A DNA stretch of 42,986 nt from an uncultured Gallionellaceae bacterium (GCA_903847155.1 CAINCU010000065.1:1-42986); one strand, 5' to 3'. Positions 27,761 through 37,042 are shown, counted from the first letter of the stretch. The notes: generated from the letters alone by a model not told the origin. Program-made: numbers and translations.

Positions 27761-29092
27761 TTATCCCACCCGCAACACCAATCCCTTCAAATACGCGCCC
27801 TCCGGAAAACTTAACAGCACCGGATGGTCCGCTGCGGCGTGCAGTTTCTTTACGATCTGCGCATCCACTCCCGCATCCAGCGCCGCCCCCGCAATGATCT
27901 TCTGAAATAGATCGTCGCTGATACCGCCGGAGCAGGAGTAGGTGAACAGCAAGCCGCCCGGACGCAGCAGTTTAAAACCCAGCAGGTTGATATCCTTGTA
28001 GGCGCGCGAGGCTTTTTCGGCGAAGGCGGCGGTGGGCGCGAACTTAGGCGGGTCGAGCACGATCAAGTCGAACTTGCGGTTCTGGTCGCGCAGTTTGCGC
28101 AGCACTTCAAACACGTCTGCGCATTGCCATTCAGCGCGCGATGAGTCAAGTCCATTCAACTTCACATTGGCTTGCGCGAGATGGAGTGCTTCCTGCGATG
28201 AGTCGATGGATAGCACCGATTTCGCACCATTGCGCAACGCATAAAGCGAAAAGCCACCGGTGTAACAGAAGCAGTTGAGCACATCCTTGTCTTGCGCCAG
28301 CATGCCGGTCAGTGCGCGGTTGTCGCGCTGGTCAAGGTAGAAGCCGGTCTTCTGTCCGGCGGCCACATCCACCGCGAAACGCAAACCGTTTTCCGTTACT
28401 TCCACTTTGTCCGGCAACGTGCCGCGCACGACGCCGATGCGAATCGGCAGACCTTCTCGTTCGCGCCCGTCCGAATCGGAGCGTTCGTAGATGCACACGG
28501 GCGCACACAATTCCTGCAGGATGTCGGCGAATGTTTCGCGCCAATGATCCGCGCCTGCGCTACCGAGTTGCATCACCAGCACGTCGCCGTATTGATCGAC
28601 GATGAGGCCGGGCAGGCCGTCGGATTCGGCGTGGATCAGGCGCATGCCGTTGCTGTCACGTTCGAGGCCGAGCGTGCGGCGCGCTGCCAGTGCATTGGCA
28701 ATGCGACTATGGAAGAATGCTTTGTCGATGACATCCTGTTCACTCCACGACCACATGCGTGCGGTGATTTGCGAGTCGGCGCTGTATGCCGCCCATGCCA
28801 GAAATTTCCCTTCGGCATCGCGCACCGGCAAGGTGTCGCCGCTGCTAGGCGCGCCGTCAATGCACTCGACCGCACCAGAAAAAATCCACGGGTGACGGCG
28901 TTGCAAGGATTTCTCGCGCCCAGCATTGAGCGTGATGCAAGGTTTGGCGGAGGCAGCGCCAACGCGCGCAACAGTTTGCAGCGCGGGTTTGTCGGGTTGC
29001 TGTTTGTCACGCTGCACGCGCTTGCGGAAATCTTTGCCGCCTTGCGATTGGCGGTGCGGGGTTGAGGGTGATCTTGGCTTGGATTGGCTCAT
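27761..29092 (-). CDS. rlmI: 23S rRNA (cytosine-5) methyltransferase RlmI-like
   Basis: This 443-residue SAM-dependent methyltransferase shows an N-terminal PUA domain (LNAGREKSLQRRHPWIFSGAVECIDG) and a central RlmI/RlmK domain (RLIHAESDGLPGLIVDQYGD, then FAVDVAAGQKTGFYLDQRDNR). The Rossmann SAM site is VLNCFCYTGGFSLYALRNGAKSVLSID; catalytic motifs are DPPKFAPT and the cysteine of FTYSCSG. The order PUA-EEHEE-methyltransferase is that of RlmI, which methylates C1962 of 23S rRNA in E. coli. The first ~50 residues are a basic extension (SKPRSPSTPHRQSQGGKDFRKRVQRDK) not usual in the family; later starts are possible. It overlaps xerC by four bases (ATGA) and is last in dapF-DUF484-xerC-rlmI. Confidence 0.9.
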   Translation of the reverse strand: MSQSKPRSPSTPHRQSQGGKDFRKRVQRDKQQPDKPALQTVARVGAASAKPCITLNAGREKSLQRRHPWIFSGAVECIDGAPSSGDTLPVRDAEGKFLAWAAYSADSQITARMWSWSEQDVIDKAFFHSRIANALAARRTLGLERDSNGMRLIHAESDGLPGLIVDQYGDVLVMQLGSAGADHWRETFADILQELCAPVCIYERSDSDGREREGLPIRIGVVRGTLPDKVEVTENGLRFAVDVAAGQKTGFYLDQRDNRALTGMLAQDKDVLNCFCYTGGFSLYALRNGAKSVLSIDSSQEALHLAQANVKLNGLDSSRAEWQCADVFEVLRKLRDQNRKFDLIVLDPPKFAPTAAFAEKASRAYKDINLLGFKLLRPGGLLFTYSCSGGISDDLFQKIIAGAALDAGVDAQIVKKLHAAADHPVLLSFPEGAYLKGLVLRVG

Positions 29093-29997
29093 GGTTTCTT
29101 TTTCGCACGCGGATGCGCGCTGTCGTAAATCCTGGAAAGGTATTGAAAATCAAGGTGGGTATAAACCTGCGTGGTGGAGATGCTGGCGTGACCCAGCATT
29201 TCCTGTACCGCGCGCAAGTCGCCCGAAGATTGCAGCACATGCGTGGCAAAGGAATGGCGCAGCAAATGCGGATGCACACCGCTGGCAATACCTTGTTTGA
29301 TGCCACATTTGCGCAGTTGCGTCTGCACCGTGCGCGGACTGATGCGCAGCCCGTGCTTGCCCACGAACAGCGCCGTCTCTTCCGGCTTGGCAACGAGGTC
29401 GCGCACTGCAAACCAGGCGCGTAAGGCAGTGATGGCGTGGCTACCCAGCGGCACGATGCGAGTCTTGTTGCCCTTGCCGGTGACGCGCACTTCGCCCTCC
29501 TGCACATTGCTTTTCATTTCTTCGAGATCAAGACTGATCAATTCCGCCAAGCGCAAACCGGAAGAGTAGAGCAACTCGAACATCGCCTTGTCGCGCGCAT
29601 CCAGCGGCGTTTCGACTTTCATCTCAACCAGTTGCACCGCCTCATCCGGCGACAGTGTGTGTGGCAGCGTCTTGGGCGCTTTCGGCGCGCGCAGGCCGAT
29701 GCAGGGATTGCTCTGGCAACCGTGATCGCGCATCAGGTAGGAATAAAATCCGCGCCACGCCGACAGCACGCGTGCCAGCGACCTCCCGCCCAAACCCGCA
29801 CTGTGCAACTGCGCGATGAAGCGGCGGATGTGGTGGCTCTTCAGGTCGGGTAGCGGTGTTGCTGCGGCGAGTGCCAGCAAACGGCGAATGTCGCGCGAAT
29901 AGTTCTCGGAGGTCAGCGGCGAATAACCACGCTCGTTGTTCAGGTAGGCGAGGTAGCCTTGCAGGGTGACAGGAACGTGTTCAACAGTGTCAGACAT
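29089..29997 (-). CDS. xerC: Tyrosine recombinase XerC
   Basis: This 302-residue recombinase resolves chromosome dimers at dif with XerD. The N-terminal SAM-like DNA-binding domain (GYLAYLNNERGYSPLTSENYSRDIRRLLAL) is followed by the catalytic domain, with Arg in LLYSSGLRLAELISL, Lys in VTGKGNKTRIVPLG, His-x-x-Arg in HPHLLRHSFATHVL, His in MLGHASISTTQVYTHLDF and the Tyr nucleophile in the same piece. ATG 29997 (MSDTVEHVPV) is chosen; the longer frame has no family similarity. It overlaps DUF484 by eight bases. The dapF-DUF484-xerC order supports XerC rather than another phage-like integrase. Confidence 0.95.
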   Translation of the reverse strand: MSDTVEHVPVTLQGYLAYLNNERGYSPLTSENYSRDIRRLLALAAATPLPDLKSHHIRRFIAQLHSAGLGGRSLARVLSAWRGFYSYLMRDHGCQSNPCIGLRAPKAPKTLPHTLSPDEAVQLVEMKVETPLDARDKAMFELLYSSGLRLAELISLDLEEMKSNVQEGEVRVTGKGNKTRIVPLGSHAITALRAWFAVRDLVAKPEETALFVGKHGLRISPRTVQTQLRKCGIKQGIASGVHPHLLRHSFATHVLQSSGDLRAVQEMLGHASISTTQVYTHLDFQYLSRIYDSAHPRAKKKP

Positions 29998-30610
29998 GCA
30001 AACGCAAAGCACTGCCCAGCGTTTCCGCAATGCGCTGCAGAAACAGCGTGCCCATTTCAGGATAGAAGCGTTGCTTATCCTCGCTGGCGAGAATGAGCAG
30101 GCCGATTGTCTGCCCGTTGGCGCGCAGGGGCAGGTAGGCGAATGAGCGCAGGTGTTCGGCAGCTTCACCGAACCAAGGCAGCGTGTCGTGCACTGCATGA
30201 TGTGCACACACCGGCAGCAGATGCTGATCGGTGAAGGACAACACTTCCGGGCTGGGAGGCTCGTCCTGCCACAGATGCAGCGCCACGTGGGGAATGGCGA
30301 AGATGTCGCGAAAATTTTGCACGATCAGGTTGCGCAATGTGGCGCGGTCTGGTGCATCGTACAACGCGCAGTTGAATTGATGCACCTTGAGTTGCAGCGC
30401 GTCGTTCTCCTTGGCAAACTCCAGCAGATCATGCAGCTTTTTCTCCAACTCCTTCACGCGCTCGCGCAAGGTAAGCAGCTGGCGTTCACTCAACGAAATA
30501 GTGCGCCCGCCATGCGGATGCGGCAAAGTGATCTGCGACAACATCTCCGCATGCTGTTCAAAGAATTGCGGGTTGTCTTGCAAATATTGTGCGATGTCTT
30601 CTGTTCTCAT
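29990..30610 (-). CDS. DUF484 family protein (GAF-like)
   Basis: This 206-residue protein matches DUF484: N-terminal MRTEDIAQYLQDNPQFFEQHAEMLSQITLPHPHGGRTISLSERQ, then a coiled coil (LRERVKELEKKLHDLLEFAKENDAL), then a GAF-like domain ending SFAYLPLRANGQTIGLLILASEDKQRFYPEMGTLFLQRIAETL. The family sits almost always between dapF and xerC; its function is not established. ATG 30610 is chosen because AGAGG stands about nine bases upstream and it fits the family start. Upstream in-frame starts at 30643-30646 would overlap dapF. Confidence 0.93.
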   Translation of the reverse strand: MRTEDIAQYLQDNPQFFEQHAEMLSQITLPHPHGGRTISLSERQLLTLRERVKELEKKLHDLLEFAKENDALQLKVHQFNCALYDAPDRATLRNLIVQNFRDIFAIPHVALHLWQDEPPSPEVLSFTDQHLLPVCAHHAVHDTLPWFGEAAEHLRSFAYLPLRANGQTIGLLILASEDKQRFYPEMGTLFLQRIAETLGSALRLHV

Positions 30611-30623
30611 TATTCTTAACCTC

Positions 30624-31454
30624 TTACAAATTGATTTCGCCATCAAACACTGTGATGGCCGGGCCGGTCATCAGCACCGGCGAGCCTCCGCCTTCCCAAG
30701 TGATAGAAAGGTTGCCGCCGCGCGTGGCGACATGCACCGTGGCATCCAGCAGTCCGCGCCGGATACCCGCAACCACAGCAGCACACGCCCCAGTGCCGCA
30801 GGACAAGGTTTCACCCGCGCCGCGCTCGAACACGCGCAACTTGACGTGAGAGCGATCCACGATCTGCATGTAACCTGCGTTCACGCGCCGGGGGAAGCGT
30901 GGATGACGCTCAATCAACGGTCCTTGCGTGGTGACGGGTGCGACCTCGACATCTTCCACCACCTGCACCGCATGCGGATTGCCCATGGACACGGCGGTGA
31001 TTTGCACCACTTCATTGCCAAGCTGCAACGGCTGGATCACGTCATGGTAGTCGCTCACAAAAGGAATTTGTGAGGGATCAAAAATCGGCGCGCCCATGTT
31101 TACGGTAACCCTGCCGTCTGCTTCCAGTCGCGGCAAAATCAAACCGCTCTTGGTTTCCACCACGATCTCACGCTTATTGGTGAGCCCCTGATCATGCACA
31201 AAACGCACGAAACAACGAGCGCCGTTGCCGCACTGTTCCACTTCGCCGCCGTCGGCATTGAAGATGCGGTAGCGAAAATCCGCATCGTCGCGCTGCGATT
31301 TCTCTACCAGCAAAATCTGGTCGCAGCCGATGCCAAAGTGGCGGTCGGCAATAAAACGCAAATGCTCGGGCGACAACGCGATCGACTGGCGCACGCCGTC
31401 GAGCACCACAAAATCGTTGCCTGCGCCGTGCATCTTGGTGAATTTTAAAATCAT
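30624..31454 (-). CDS. dapF: Diaminopimelate epimerase
   Basis: This 276-residue cofactor-free racemase converts LL- to meso-diaminopimelate for lysine and peptidoglycan. The two catalytic cysteines are visible in [16 protein letters not shown] (Cys75) and [14 protein letters not shown] (Cys219). The N-terminus [20 protein letters not shown] is canonical. The start overlaps the tag stop by four bases (tag ends at 31451), so dapF is likely coupled to the CoA-binding/tag pair upstream, giving one long minus-strand operon of six genes. Confidence 0.97.
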   Translation of the reverse strand: MILKFTKMHGAGNDFVVLDGVRQSIALSPEHLRFIADRHFGIGCDQILLVEKSQRDDADFRYRIFNADGGEVEQCGNGARCFVRFVHDQGLTNKREIVVETKSGLILPRLEADGRVTVNMGAPIFDPSQIPFVSDYHDVIQPLQLGNEVVQITAVSMGNPHAVQVVEDVEVAPVTTQGPLIERHPRFPRRVNAGYMQIVDRSHVKLRVFERGAGETLSCGTGACAAVVAGIRRGLLDATVHVATRGGNLSITWEGGGSPVLMTGPAITVFDGEINL

Positions 31455-32020
31455 CTCAAAAGTTCTTTATGTCTAAAACATTCAGTCGTATGGTCGTTCA
31501 CCATGCCGGTTGCCTGCATGTGGGCATAGCAAATGGTGCTGCCAACAAATTTGAAACCGCGCTGTTTCAGTTCCTTGCTCATAGCATCCGACTCAGGCGT
31601 ACTCGCGGGTATCTCGGCGGTGCTGCGCCACGCATTCTGTTTCGGTTTGCCGTACACAAACCGCCAGATGAAGTCGTTAAAGGAACCGAATTCTTCCTGC
31701 ACCTCCAGAAACTTCTGCGCGTTGGTTACGGCGGCCTGGACTTTCAAGCGGTTGCGGATGATGCCGGGATTTTGTAGCAACGTTTCTATTTTACCCGCAT
31801 CGTAGCGCGCGATGCGCGCAACATCGAAACCATCGAATGCAGTGCGGTAATTCTCGTGTTTGCGCAAAACCGTGATCCAGCTCAATCCGGCTTGTGCCCC
31901 TTCCAACATGAGGAATTCGAACAGTGACGGGTCATCATGCAAAGGCACGCCCCATTCGCTATCGTGGTAAGTCTGGTACAAAGGATCGTCTCCGCACCAG
32001 GCGCAACGCAAGAAGTTCAT
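31451..32020 (-). CDS. tag: DNA-3-methyladenine glycosylase I
   Basis: This 189-residue base-excision repair enzyme removes 3-methyladenine. The zinc ligands appear in [20 protein letters not shown] (Cys6 and His19) and [13 protein letters not shown] near the C-terminus. The core [33 protein letters not shown] is characteristic. ATG 32020 (MNFLRCAWC) is chosen; the frame runs on to 32131 without similarity. It overlaps both neighbours by four bases: the CoA-binding gene before it and dapF after it. Confidence 0.95.
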   Translation of the reverse strand: MNFLRCAWCGDDPLYQTYHDSEWGVPLHDDPSLFEFLMLEGAQAGLSWITVLRKHENYRTAFDGFDVARIARYDAGKIETLLQNPGIIRNRLKVQAAVTNAQKFLEVQEEFGSFNDFIWRFVYGKPKQNAWRSTAEIPASTPESDAMSKELKQRGFKFVGSTICYAHMQATGMVNDHTTECFRHKELLR

Positions 32021-32433
32021 GCGCACAACTGCCCGTGGTCGCGGTACATGCACCTGTCCATCACCACGGTGATGCCAGCCTGTTGTGCGCGCAGCGCGGC
32101 TTCCTCGTGGATCACACCGTCCTGCAACCACAGATTCTTGATGCCAAGCTTAATGCAGCTTTCGACGATGGCGGGCACATGCTCCGGCGCGCGGAACACG
32201 TCCACGATGTCGGGCAGCTCGGGTAGGCTTTCCAGATCGGGATAGGCTTTTTCGCCCAGTACTTCAGTCAGCAAAGGGCGCACAGGAATGATGTGGTAGC
32301 CAAAACTCTGCAAGGCTTGCGCCACGCGAAAACTCGGACGGTCGGTGTTGGCGGAGAGGCCGACGACGGCAACGCTATGCACTTCGCGCAGCAGACGGCA
32401 GATTTCTTCCGGGGCGGGGTTGATGAAGGCCAT
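32017..32433 (-). CDS. CoA-binding domain protein (YccU-like)
   Basis: This 138-residue single Rossmann domain is of the CoA-binding (succinyl-CoA synthetase alpha-like) type. Visible motifs are SVAVVGLSANTDRPSFRVAQALQSFGYHIIPVRP, PDIVDVFRAPEHVPAIVESCIKLGIKNLWLQDGVIHEEAALRAQQAGITVVMDRCMYRDH. E. coli YccU is the closest type I know; its exact cellular role is unclear. It is first in the minus-strand run and coupled to tag by a four-base overlap. Confidence 0.93.
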   Translation of the reverse strand: MAFINPAPEEICRLLREVHSVAVVGLSANTDRPSFRVAQALQSFGYHIIPVRPLLTEVLGEKAYPDLESLPELPDIVDVFRAPEHVPAIVESCIKLGIKNLWLQDGVIHEEAALRAQQAGITVVMDRCMYRDHGQLCA

Positions 32434-32549
32434 GTCAAAATCCCAGATTGGAATGTGTCAATGATAACCCATCGTCAAAGACCTACTGTCCGGGGCAATG
32501 CAATACGGCCAAATTTACGGGGCAGCTTTACGCGAGCAAGACCCGCACT

Positions 32550-33911
32550 TCAATAGACAGCCTCATGGAAACAGATTTGATTGCGCCCGGCATTTTTTGC
32601 CTGATACATGGCAGCATCGGACTGCTTGAGAATATCGTTTTGGTTGGCTTCGCGGTTGATGAAAAGCGTGACACCGATGCTTGAGGTGCAATGGTGCTCA
32701 ATGAGCATTGCAGATTGTTCACCGGTTTCCAGCTGGATAAAATATGGCTTGGCGAGTGCGACGCGGACTTTCTCGGCAATCATGCTGGCCAGCCCGGCAG
32801 CTTCCTCATTGTCTTTACTCAAATCACTGACCAGCACCACGAACTCGTCGCCGCCGATGCGCGCGACTGTATCCACTTCCCGCATACAGTTGCTGATGCG
32901 ATTGGCTGCTTCAACCAGCAGCAAATCGCCCGCAGCATGTCCATGCGTGTCGTTAAGCGTCTTGAAGTTATCCAAGTCGATGTACATCAGCGCGCCAAAA
33001 CGCGCATTACGCTTGCTCGAAGAGAAAGACTGGTTCAGACGGTCGTTCAATAAGCGACGATTCGGTAGTTGCGTCAACGCATCATGAAAAGCCAACTGGT
33101 GAATAATCTCTTCGTTTTTCTTGCGTTCGGTGATGTCGAGAAAAGTGGCGATAGCGCCCACGACTTCGCCGTCGCGCTCGACCGGGTTGGCCCAGTATTC
33201 AACCGGTATGGCGACGCCGTCCTTGCGCCAAAACACCTCATCCGAAACATGAACCGCCTGATGGTTTTTGCAAGCAACGTGCATCGGGCATTTATGCGCC
33301 GGATAGTGACGGCCATCGGCATGCGAGTGATGGATCAACTCGTGAATATTCTTGCCGATGATTTCGTCGGTGCGCTCATAGCCCAGCATTTGCATGAACG
33401 ACAGGTTCACGAAAGTGCAGATGCCGTGGGTATCCACGCCGTAAGCGCCTTCGGCCATGGAATTGAGCAGCGAGTTTAATTTTTCATTGGATTCGTGCAG
33501 GTCGAACTCGGCTTGTTTGCGTTGGGTGACATCGTCATAGATCGCGACGATCTCTCCCGACGGCAAACGATAGATGTAATTTTCGCGCCAACCTGCAATG
33601 CGGTTGTCATGGTAATAGCTGGCGGGAAAATGTCGCGCCTGCCCGGTTTTCCATACGCGCTGCAGAACGCCAAGAAGTCCAAACTCTTCGGCTTGGGGAA
33701 AACAATCGGTCACTCGCTGTCCGACGACTTCGTCGCGTCTTAATTTGTCCAGCGACTCGGCAGAGCGGTTAAGGTCCAGAAAAACAAAATTTCTGCCTTC
33801 ATCCACTGCCGCATACACCGCCACGCAACTGCTCATGTGCTGAAATAATTCGCGGAACAAAGCTTCGCTATAAGACGCGTGCCCTAATTCGGACTTCTTT
33901 GGATTCTGCAT
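32550..33911 (-). CDS. Diguanylate cyclase with two PAS domains (soluble)
   Basis: This 453-residue cytosolic cyclase makes c-di-GMP. PAS 1 (~15-135) ends at IYDDVTQRKQAE. PAS 2 (~140-265) ends at FLDITERKKNE and includes an unusual His/Cys cluster (IHHSHADGRHYPAHKCPMHVACKNHQAVHVSDEVFWRKDG). The GGDEF domain (~270-450) has ARIGGDEFVVLV, with I-site REVD five residues before. The cluster HxxHADGxxYPxxxCPMxxAC occurs in a class of PAS domains and could bind metal or sense redox; I cannot say which. The cyclase part is closely similar to that of the hemerythrin-containing protein at 13.5-15.8 kb, suggesting paralogy. It stands alone. Confidence 0.92.
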   Translation of the reverse strand: MQNPKKSELGHASYSEALFRELFQHMSSCVAVYAAVDEGRNFVFLDLNRSAESLDKLRRDEVVGQRVTDCFPQAEEFGLLGVLQRVWKTGQARHFPASYYHDNRIAGWRENYIYRLPSGEIVAIYDDVTQRKQAEFDLHESNEKLNSLLNSMAEGAYGVDTHGICTFVNLSFMQMLGYERTDEIIGKNIHELIHHSHADGRHYPAHKCPMHVACKNHQAVHVSDEVFWRKDGVAIPVEYWANPVERDGEVVGAIATFLDITERKKNEEIIHQLAFHDALTQLPNRRLLNDRLNQSFSSSKRNARFGALMYIDLDNFKTLNDTHGHAAGDLLLVEAANRISNCMREVDTVARIGGDEFVVLVSDLSKDNEEAAGLASMIAEKVRVALAKPYFIQLETGEQSAMLIEHHCTSSIGVTLFINREANQNDILKQSDAAMYQAKNAGRNQICFHEAVY

Positions 33912-34312
33912 TGCAACTCCCCTCGCACTGAATTCAATTATTTTTATTGTGGGTATTTTACTATAGGGGATTAAAAAAACAGTATTGAATTTAATGTGAA
34001 TATTGCGTTAAGTAGCGTACACAAGTCTTATGATTAGTGCCGGATTCGGCAGTGAAATGCCGAGACTGCATACACACAACTGCCACAGTTCTGGTATTGG
34101 CTACACACCAGCAAGCCAATAGATACGCCATTCTTCGTGGTCTCTTCATGTAGATAGCCTATTGACGGGCATCTTCGCGTGTTTGCGTTGCAGGCGATGA
34201 GCTGCAGCCATGCGCGGGCAAGGCTTGGGGAATTTGGCTTAAGCACTGGCCGAGTTTACGCAGCACGGATTTTGTGGGATAAACCAGCGCTAACAAAGTC
34301 AGGGGAGGTATC
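33912..34312. other. Intergenic region between divergent genes near 34 kb
   Basis: No gene was recognised. An AT-rich upstream part (33930-34020) should hold the promoter of the diguanylate cyclase. The composite hairpin repeat is at 34111-34179. The last bases carry the ribosome site of the next gene. Confidence 0.55.
34111..34179 (+). repeat. Composite dispersed repeat, unit 2 plus unit 1 (copy F)
   Basis: Unit 2 (34111-34140) reads GCAAGCCAATAGATACGCCA and then TTCTTCGTGG. Unit 1 (34149-34179) reads TGTAGATAGCCTATTGACGG and then GCATCTTCGCG. Same order as copies D and E, here on the plus strand. Confidence 0.75.
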
Positions 34313-34315
34313 TTG
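34301..34315 (+). promoter_or_regulatory. Strong ribosome binding site deciding a TTG start
   Basis: AGGGGAGG (34301-34308) lies four bases before TTG 34313-34315. No ATG with comparable spacing exists in frame before residue 21, so the gene most likely starts at TTG. Confidence 0.75.
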
Positions 34316-36214
34316 AGCGCGATTCATCCGTCAGAGTTGGCCTTTATCAGCAGGCATGCACCGTTCGATCACATGGAGCTGGTGCACGTCTTGTGGATGC
34401 TGGAACGTATGCATCTCGGCTACTACGCCGAGGGCGAAGTGATCGTGACGCCGGAGCAGGGCGCGGTGGATCGCTTCCTTGTCATCAAGCAGGGCATGGT
34501 GCATGGCGAGCAGAATGTGGCGCACGCTTCCGAGGCGGATACCTGGCTGGAACTTGCAGAGGGCGAGTGTTTCCCCTTGGGCGCGCTATTGGCAAAGCGT
34601 CCAGTGGCAAGCACCTACCGCGCGGGCAGCGACACCTTCTGCTATGAACTTGCCGCCGCCGATTTTAGTGTTCTGATCGGCCTGAGCGGTCCGTTCCGCG
34701 ATTTCTGCACACGGCGTATTGCCAATTTGCTGGAACATTCCAAGCAAGTCATTCAGGCCCAGTACAGCAATTCCAGCGTCGAACAGCAATCACTGGCCAG
34801 CCCGCTGTCGGCCATCATCCGCCGCACGCCGGTGACCTGCTCGCCGCAAACCACCGTGCGCACGGTGCTGGAGGTGATGCACGAACAGCGTATAGGTTCC
34901 ATGGTGGCGGTGGACGGGGACGGGCGACCGCTCGGCATCCTGACGTTGCACGATGTGTTGGAGCGCATTGCGCTGCCGCAGACAGATCTGACGCAAGCGG
35001 TCATCAATGTGATGAGCGCGCATTTGTCCATTTTGCCACCGCAGGCGCTGGCGCACGAGGCGGCTCTACTGATGGCCAAGCAAGGCTTCCGTCATGTGCT
35101 GGTGGTGGAGAATGAAAGGCTGGTCGGACTGGTTTCGGAAAAGGATCTCTTCGCCTTGCAGCGCGTGGGTTTGCGCCAGATCGGTTCGACCATTCGCTAT
35201 GCGGAAACAACCGAGGTGTTGCAACAGGCTGCCGCCGACATCCGCAAGATGGCGCACAACATGATGGCGCAGGGCGTGGCGCCGGAGCAATTGACCCAGT
35301 TCATCTCCGCCTTCAACGACCTGCTCACCGCGCGCGTGGTGGAGCTTGAATGCAAAGCCAGCGGGCTGCTGGGTACTGCGCTGCATGACGGGCTGTGCTG
35401 GATGGCGCTGGGTTCGGAAGGGCGCTTCGAGCAGACGCTGAACACCGATCAGGACAATGCGATCATCTTTGCCGTGCCAGAAGGCATGGATGAAGAGCAG
35501 GTGCGCACGCAGTTGCTACCGTTGGCGAAGCGCATCAATGACACACTGGCGTTGTGTGGCTTTCCTTTGTGCAAGGGAGGGATCATGGCGAGCAATCCCA
35601 AGTGGTGTCTGTCGCTGGAAGAATGGAAGCACACCTTTTCCGGCTGGATCAGCGGCGGTTCGCCGGAAGCTTTGCTGCACGCATCCATCTTCTTCGATTT
35701 CCGCGCACTTTACGGTGCGCCGCATCTGGCCGAGGATTTGCGGCTATGGCTGGCACGTGTCGCCAGCGACAGCAATCTTTTCCTGCACTTGATGGCAGAG
35801 AACGCGCTGCGCAACCGGCCACCGTTAGGCTTGGTGCGCGACTTCGTGGTGGGCAAGGAAAACACGCTCGACCTCAAGGTGAACGGTATCACCCCGTTCG
35901 TGGATGCGGCGCGCATCTTCAGCCTGGCTGCCGGAGTGACGCAGACCAACACCATCCAGCGCTTGCGCCTGAGTGCGGCGAAGATGAACCTGCATGCATC
36001 CGAGATTGACGCCTGGATAGACGCGCTGCTGTTCATTCAGGTCTTGCGCCTGCGCCATCACGATGAAGCGAGTACGCGAGGTTTGTGCGAAGACGCGCTG
36101 GACAACCGCATTGATCCGGAAAAATTGAACGAGCTGGACAGACGTATTTTGAAGGAAGCGTTCCGTCAAGCGCGCAAACTGCAAGCGCGATTGGCGCTGG
36201 AGTATCACCTCTGA
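34313..36214 (+). CDS. cNMP-binding / CBS pair / DUF294 nucleotidyltransferase protein
   Basis: This 633-residue cytosolic regulator has a cyclic-nucleotide-binding-like beta-roll at ~20-130 (YYAEGEVIVTPEQGAVDRFLVIKQG...GECFPLGALLAKR). Two CBS domains follow at ~160-285 (TVRTVLEVMHEQRIGSMVAVDGDGRPLGILTLHDVLE and QGFRHVLVVENERLVGLVSEKDLF). A GlnD-like nucleotidyltransferase domain of DUF294 type (~300-460) has GSEGRFEQTLNTDQDNAII, i.e. G-S-x-x-R...D-Q-D. A C-terminal helical DUF294_C domain is at ~480-625. Such proteins probably modify a protein or nucleotide in response to adenine nucleotides, but the target is unknown. The stop overlaps the exonuclease start by one base (TGATG). The neighbouring sodium symporter pair is a recurrent partner. 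Confidence 0.93.
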   Translation: MSAIHPSELAFISRHAPFDHMELVHVLWMLERMHLGYYAEGEVIVTPEQGAVDRFLVIKQGMVHGEQNVAHASEADTWLELAEGECFPLGALLAKRPVASTYRAGSDTFCYELAAADFSVLIGLSGPFRDFCTRRIANLLEHSKQVIQAQYSNSSVEQQSLASPLSAIIRRTPVTCSPQTTVRTVLEVMHEQRIGSMVAVDGDGRPLGILTLHDVLERIALPQTDLTQAVINVMSAHLSILPPQALAHEAALLMAKQGFRHVLVVENERLVGLVSEKDLFALQRVGLRQIGSTIRYAETTEVLQQAAADIRKMAHNMMAQGVAPEQLTQFISAFNDLLTARVVELECKASGLLGTALHDGLCWMALGSEGRFEQTLNTDQDNAIIFAVPEGMDEEQVRTQLLPLAKRINDTLALCGFPLCKGGIMASNPKWCLSLEEWKHTFSGWISGGSPEALLHASIFFDFRALYGAPHLAEDLRLWLARVASDSNLFLHLMAENALRNRPPLGLVRDFVVGKENTLDLKVNGITPFVDAARIFSLAAGVTQTNTIQRLRLSAAKMNLHASEIDAWIDALLFIQVLRLRHHDEASTRGLCEDALDNRIDPEKLNELDRRILKEAFRQARKLQARLALEYHL

Positions 36215-36918
36215 TGAATTGGTTAACACGCTGGTTTGACAGAAGACCACAACTGAGCCTTGCGCAGCAGGAGCGCCTGACGATATGGCAAGAATTGCCG
36301 CGCGTTGTGTTGAATTCGCCTGTCGTTGAATCGCGTTATGTGGTGGTGGACGTGGAAACCAGCGGACTAAATCTGCTGGAAGACAAGCTGATCTCCATCG
36401 GTGCTGTGGCGGTGGTGAACGGCAAGATCGCGCTGGGCGACAGTTTTTACGTAGTGTTGCAGCAGCGGGCAGCCAGTGAAAAGGGGAATATCCTTCTACA
36501 TGGTATTGGTACTGCCGAGCAACTCGAAGGTGCGCTGCCAGCAGAAGCCTCGCTGGCATTTCTCGAATACCTCGGCAAGTCCCCGTTGATTGCATTTCAT
36601 GTAACTTTCGATGAGACGATGATCCGCCGCGCCATGGGCACATATCTTGGATATTCGTTCAAGCATTCCTGGCTGGATCTGGCCTATGTGATGCCAGGGC
36701 TGAATCCGCCGCTGGCACGCAGATACCGCGCCCTCGACGACTGGATAGGCCATTTTGGAATTCGTATTGATGTCCGTCATAACGCGCTGGCGGATGCATT
36801 GGCCACCGCGCAGTTGTTTCAGGTCGCCATCTCCCAGGCAGCGCAAAAAAATGTCACCCACTTTGCCGGTTTGCGCGATCTGGAAAAAGCGCAGCGCTGG
36901 GTAAATAGCGTAAGTTGA
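36214..36918 (+). CDS. DnaQ-like 3'-5' exonuclease (DEDDh)
   Basis: This 234-residue protein has the RNase T/DnaQ exonuclease fold: Exo I YVVVDVETSGLNLLEDKLISIGAVAV (Asp, Glu), Exo II IAFHVTFDETMIRRAM (Asp) and Exo III RHNALADALATAQL (His and Asp, the DEDDh form). It resembles the epsilon proofreading subunit but lacks the polymerase-binding tail, so the substrate (DNA or RNA) is open. It is coupled to the CBS-nucleotidyltransferase gene by a one-base overlap. The same pair precedes DUF4212/VC_2705-type symporters in other proteobacteria, from memory. Confidence 0.92.
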   Translation: MNWLTRWFDRRPQLSLAQQERLTIWQELPRVVLNSPVVESRYVVVDVETSGLNLLEDKLISIGAVAVVNGKIALGDSFYVVLQQRAASEKGNILLHGIGTAEQLEGALPAEASLAFLEYLGKSPLIAFHVTFDETMIRRAMGTYLGYSFKHSWLDLAYVMPGLNPPLARRYRALDDWIGHFGIRIDVRHNALADALATAQLFQVAISQAAQKNVTHFAGLRDLEKAQRWVNSVS

Positions 36919-36961
36919 CTGTAAGGTTCCTGCCGTAACCTCGATATCTGTAGTAATGAGT

Positions 36962-37021
36962 GGGTCAGTGGAATATGCACTTGGCCTGTGTTTGTTGAGG
37001 GTCAGGGTATCTAACTGACCC
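36962..37021 (+). promoter_or_regulatory. Competing hairpin arms upstream of the symporter operon
   Basis: GGGTCAG occurs at 36962-36968 and again at 36999-37005. CTGACCC at 37015-37021 can pair with either one. The near hairpin has a 7-bp stem and a 9-base loop; the far one gains an eighth pair (GGGTCAGT/ACTGACCC). The shared arm ends eight bases before the GGAGG ribosome site at 37030. This could be an attenuator or an operator; it may also be chance. Confidence 0.45.
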
Positions 37022-37042
37022 GATTGATTGGAGGGAGCGAGT

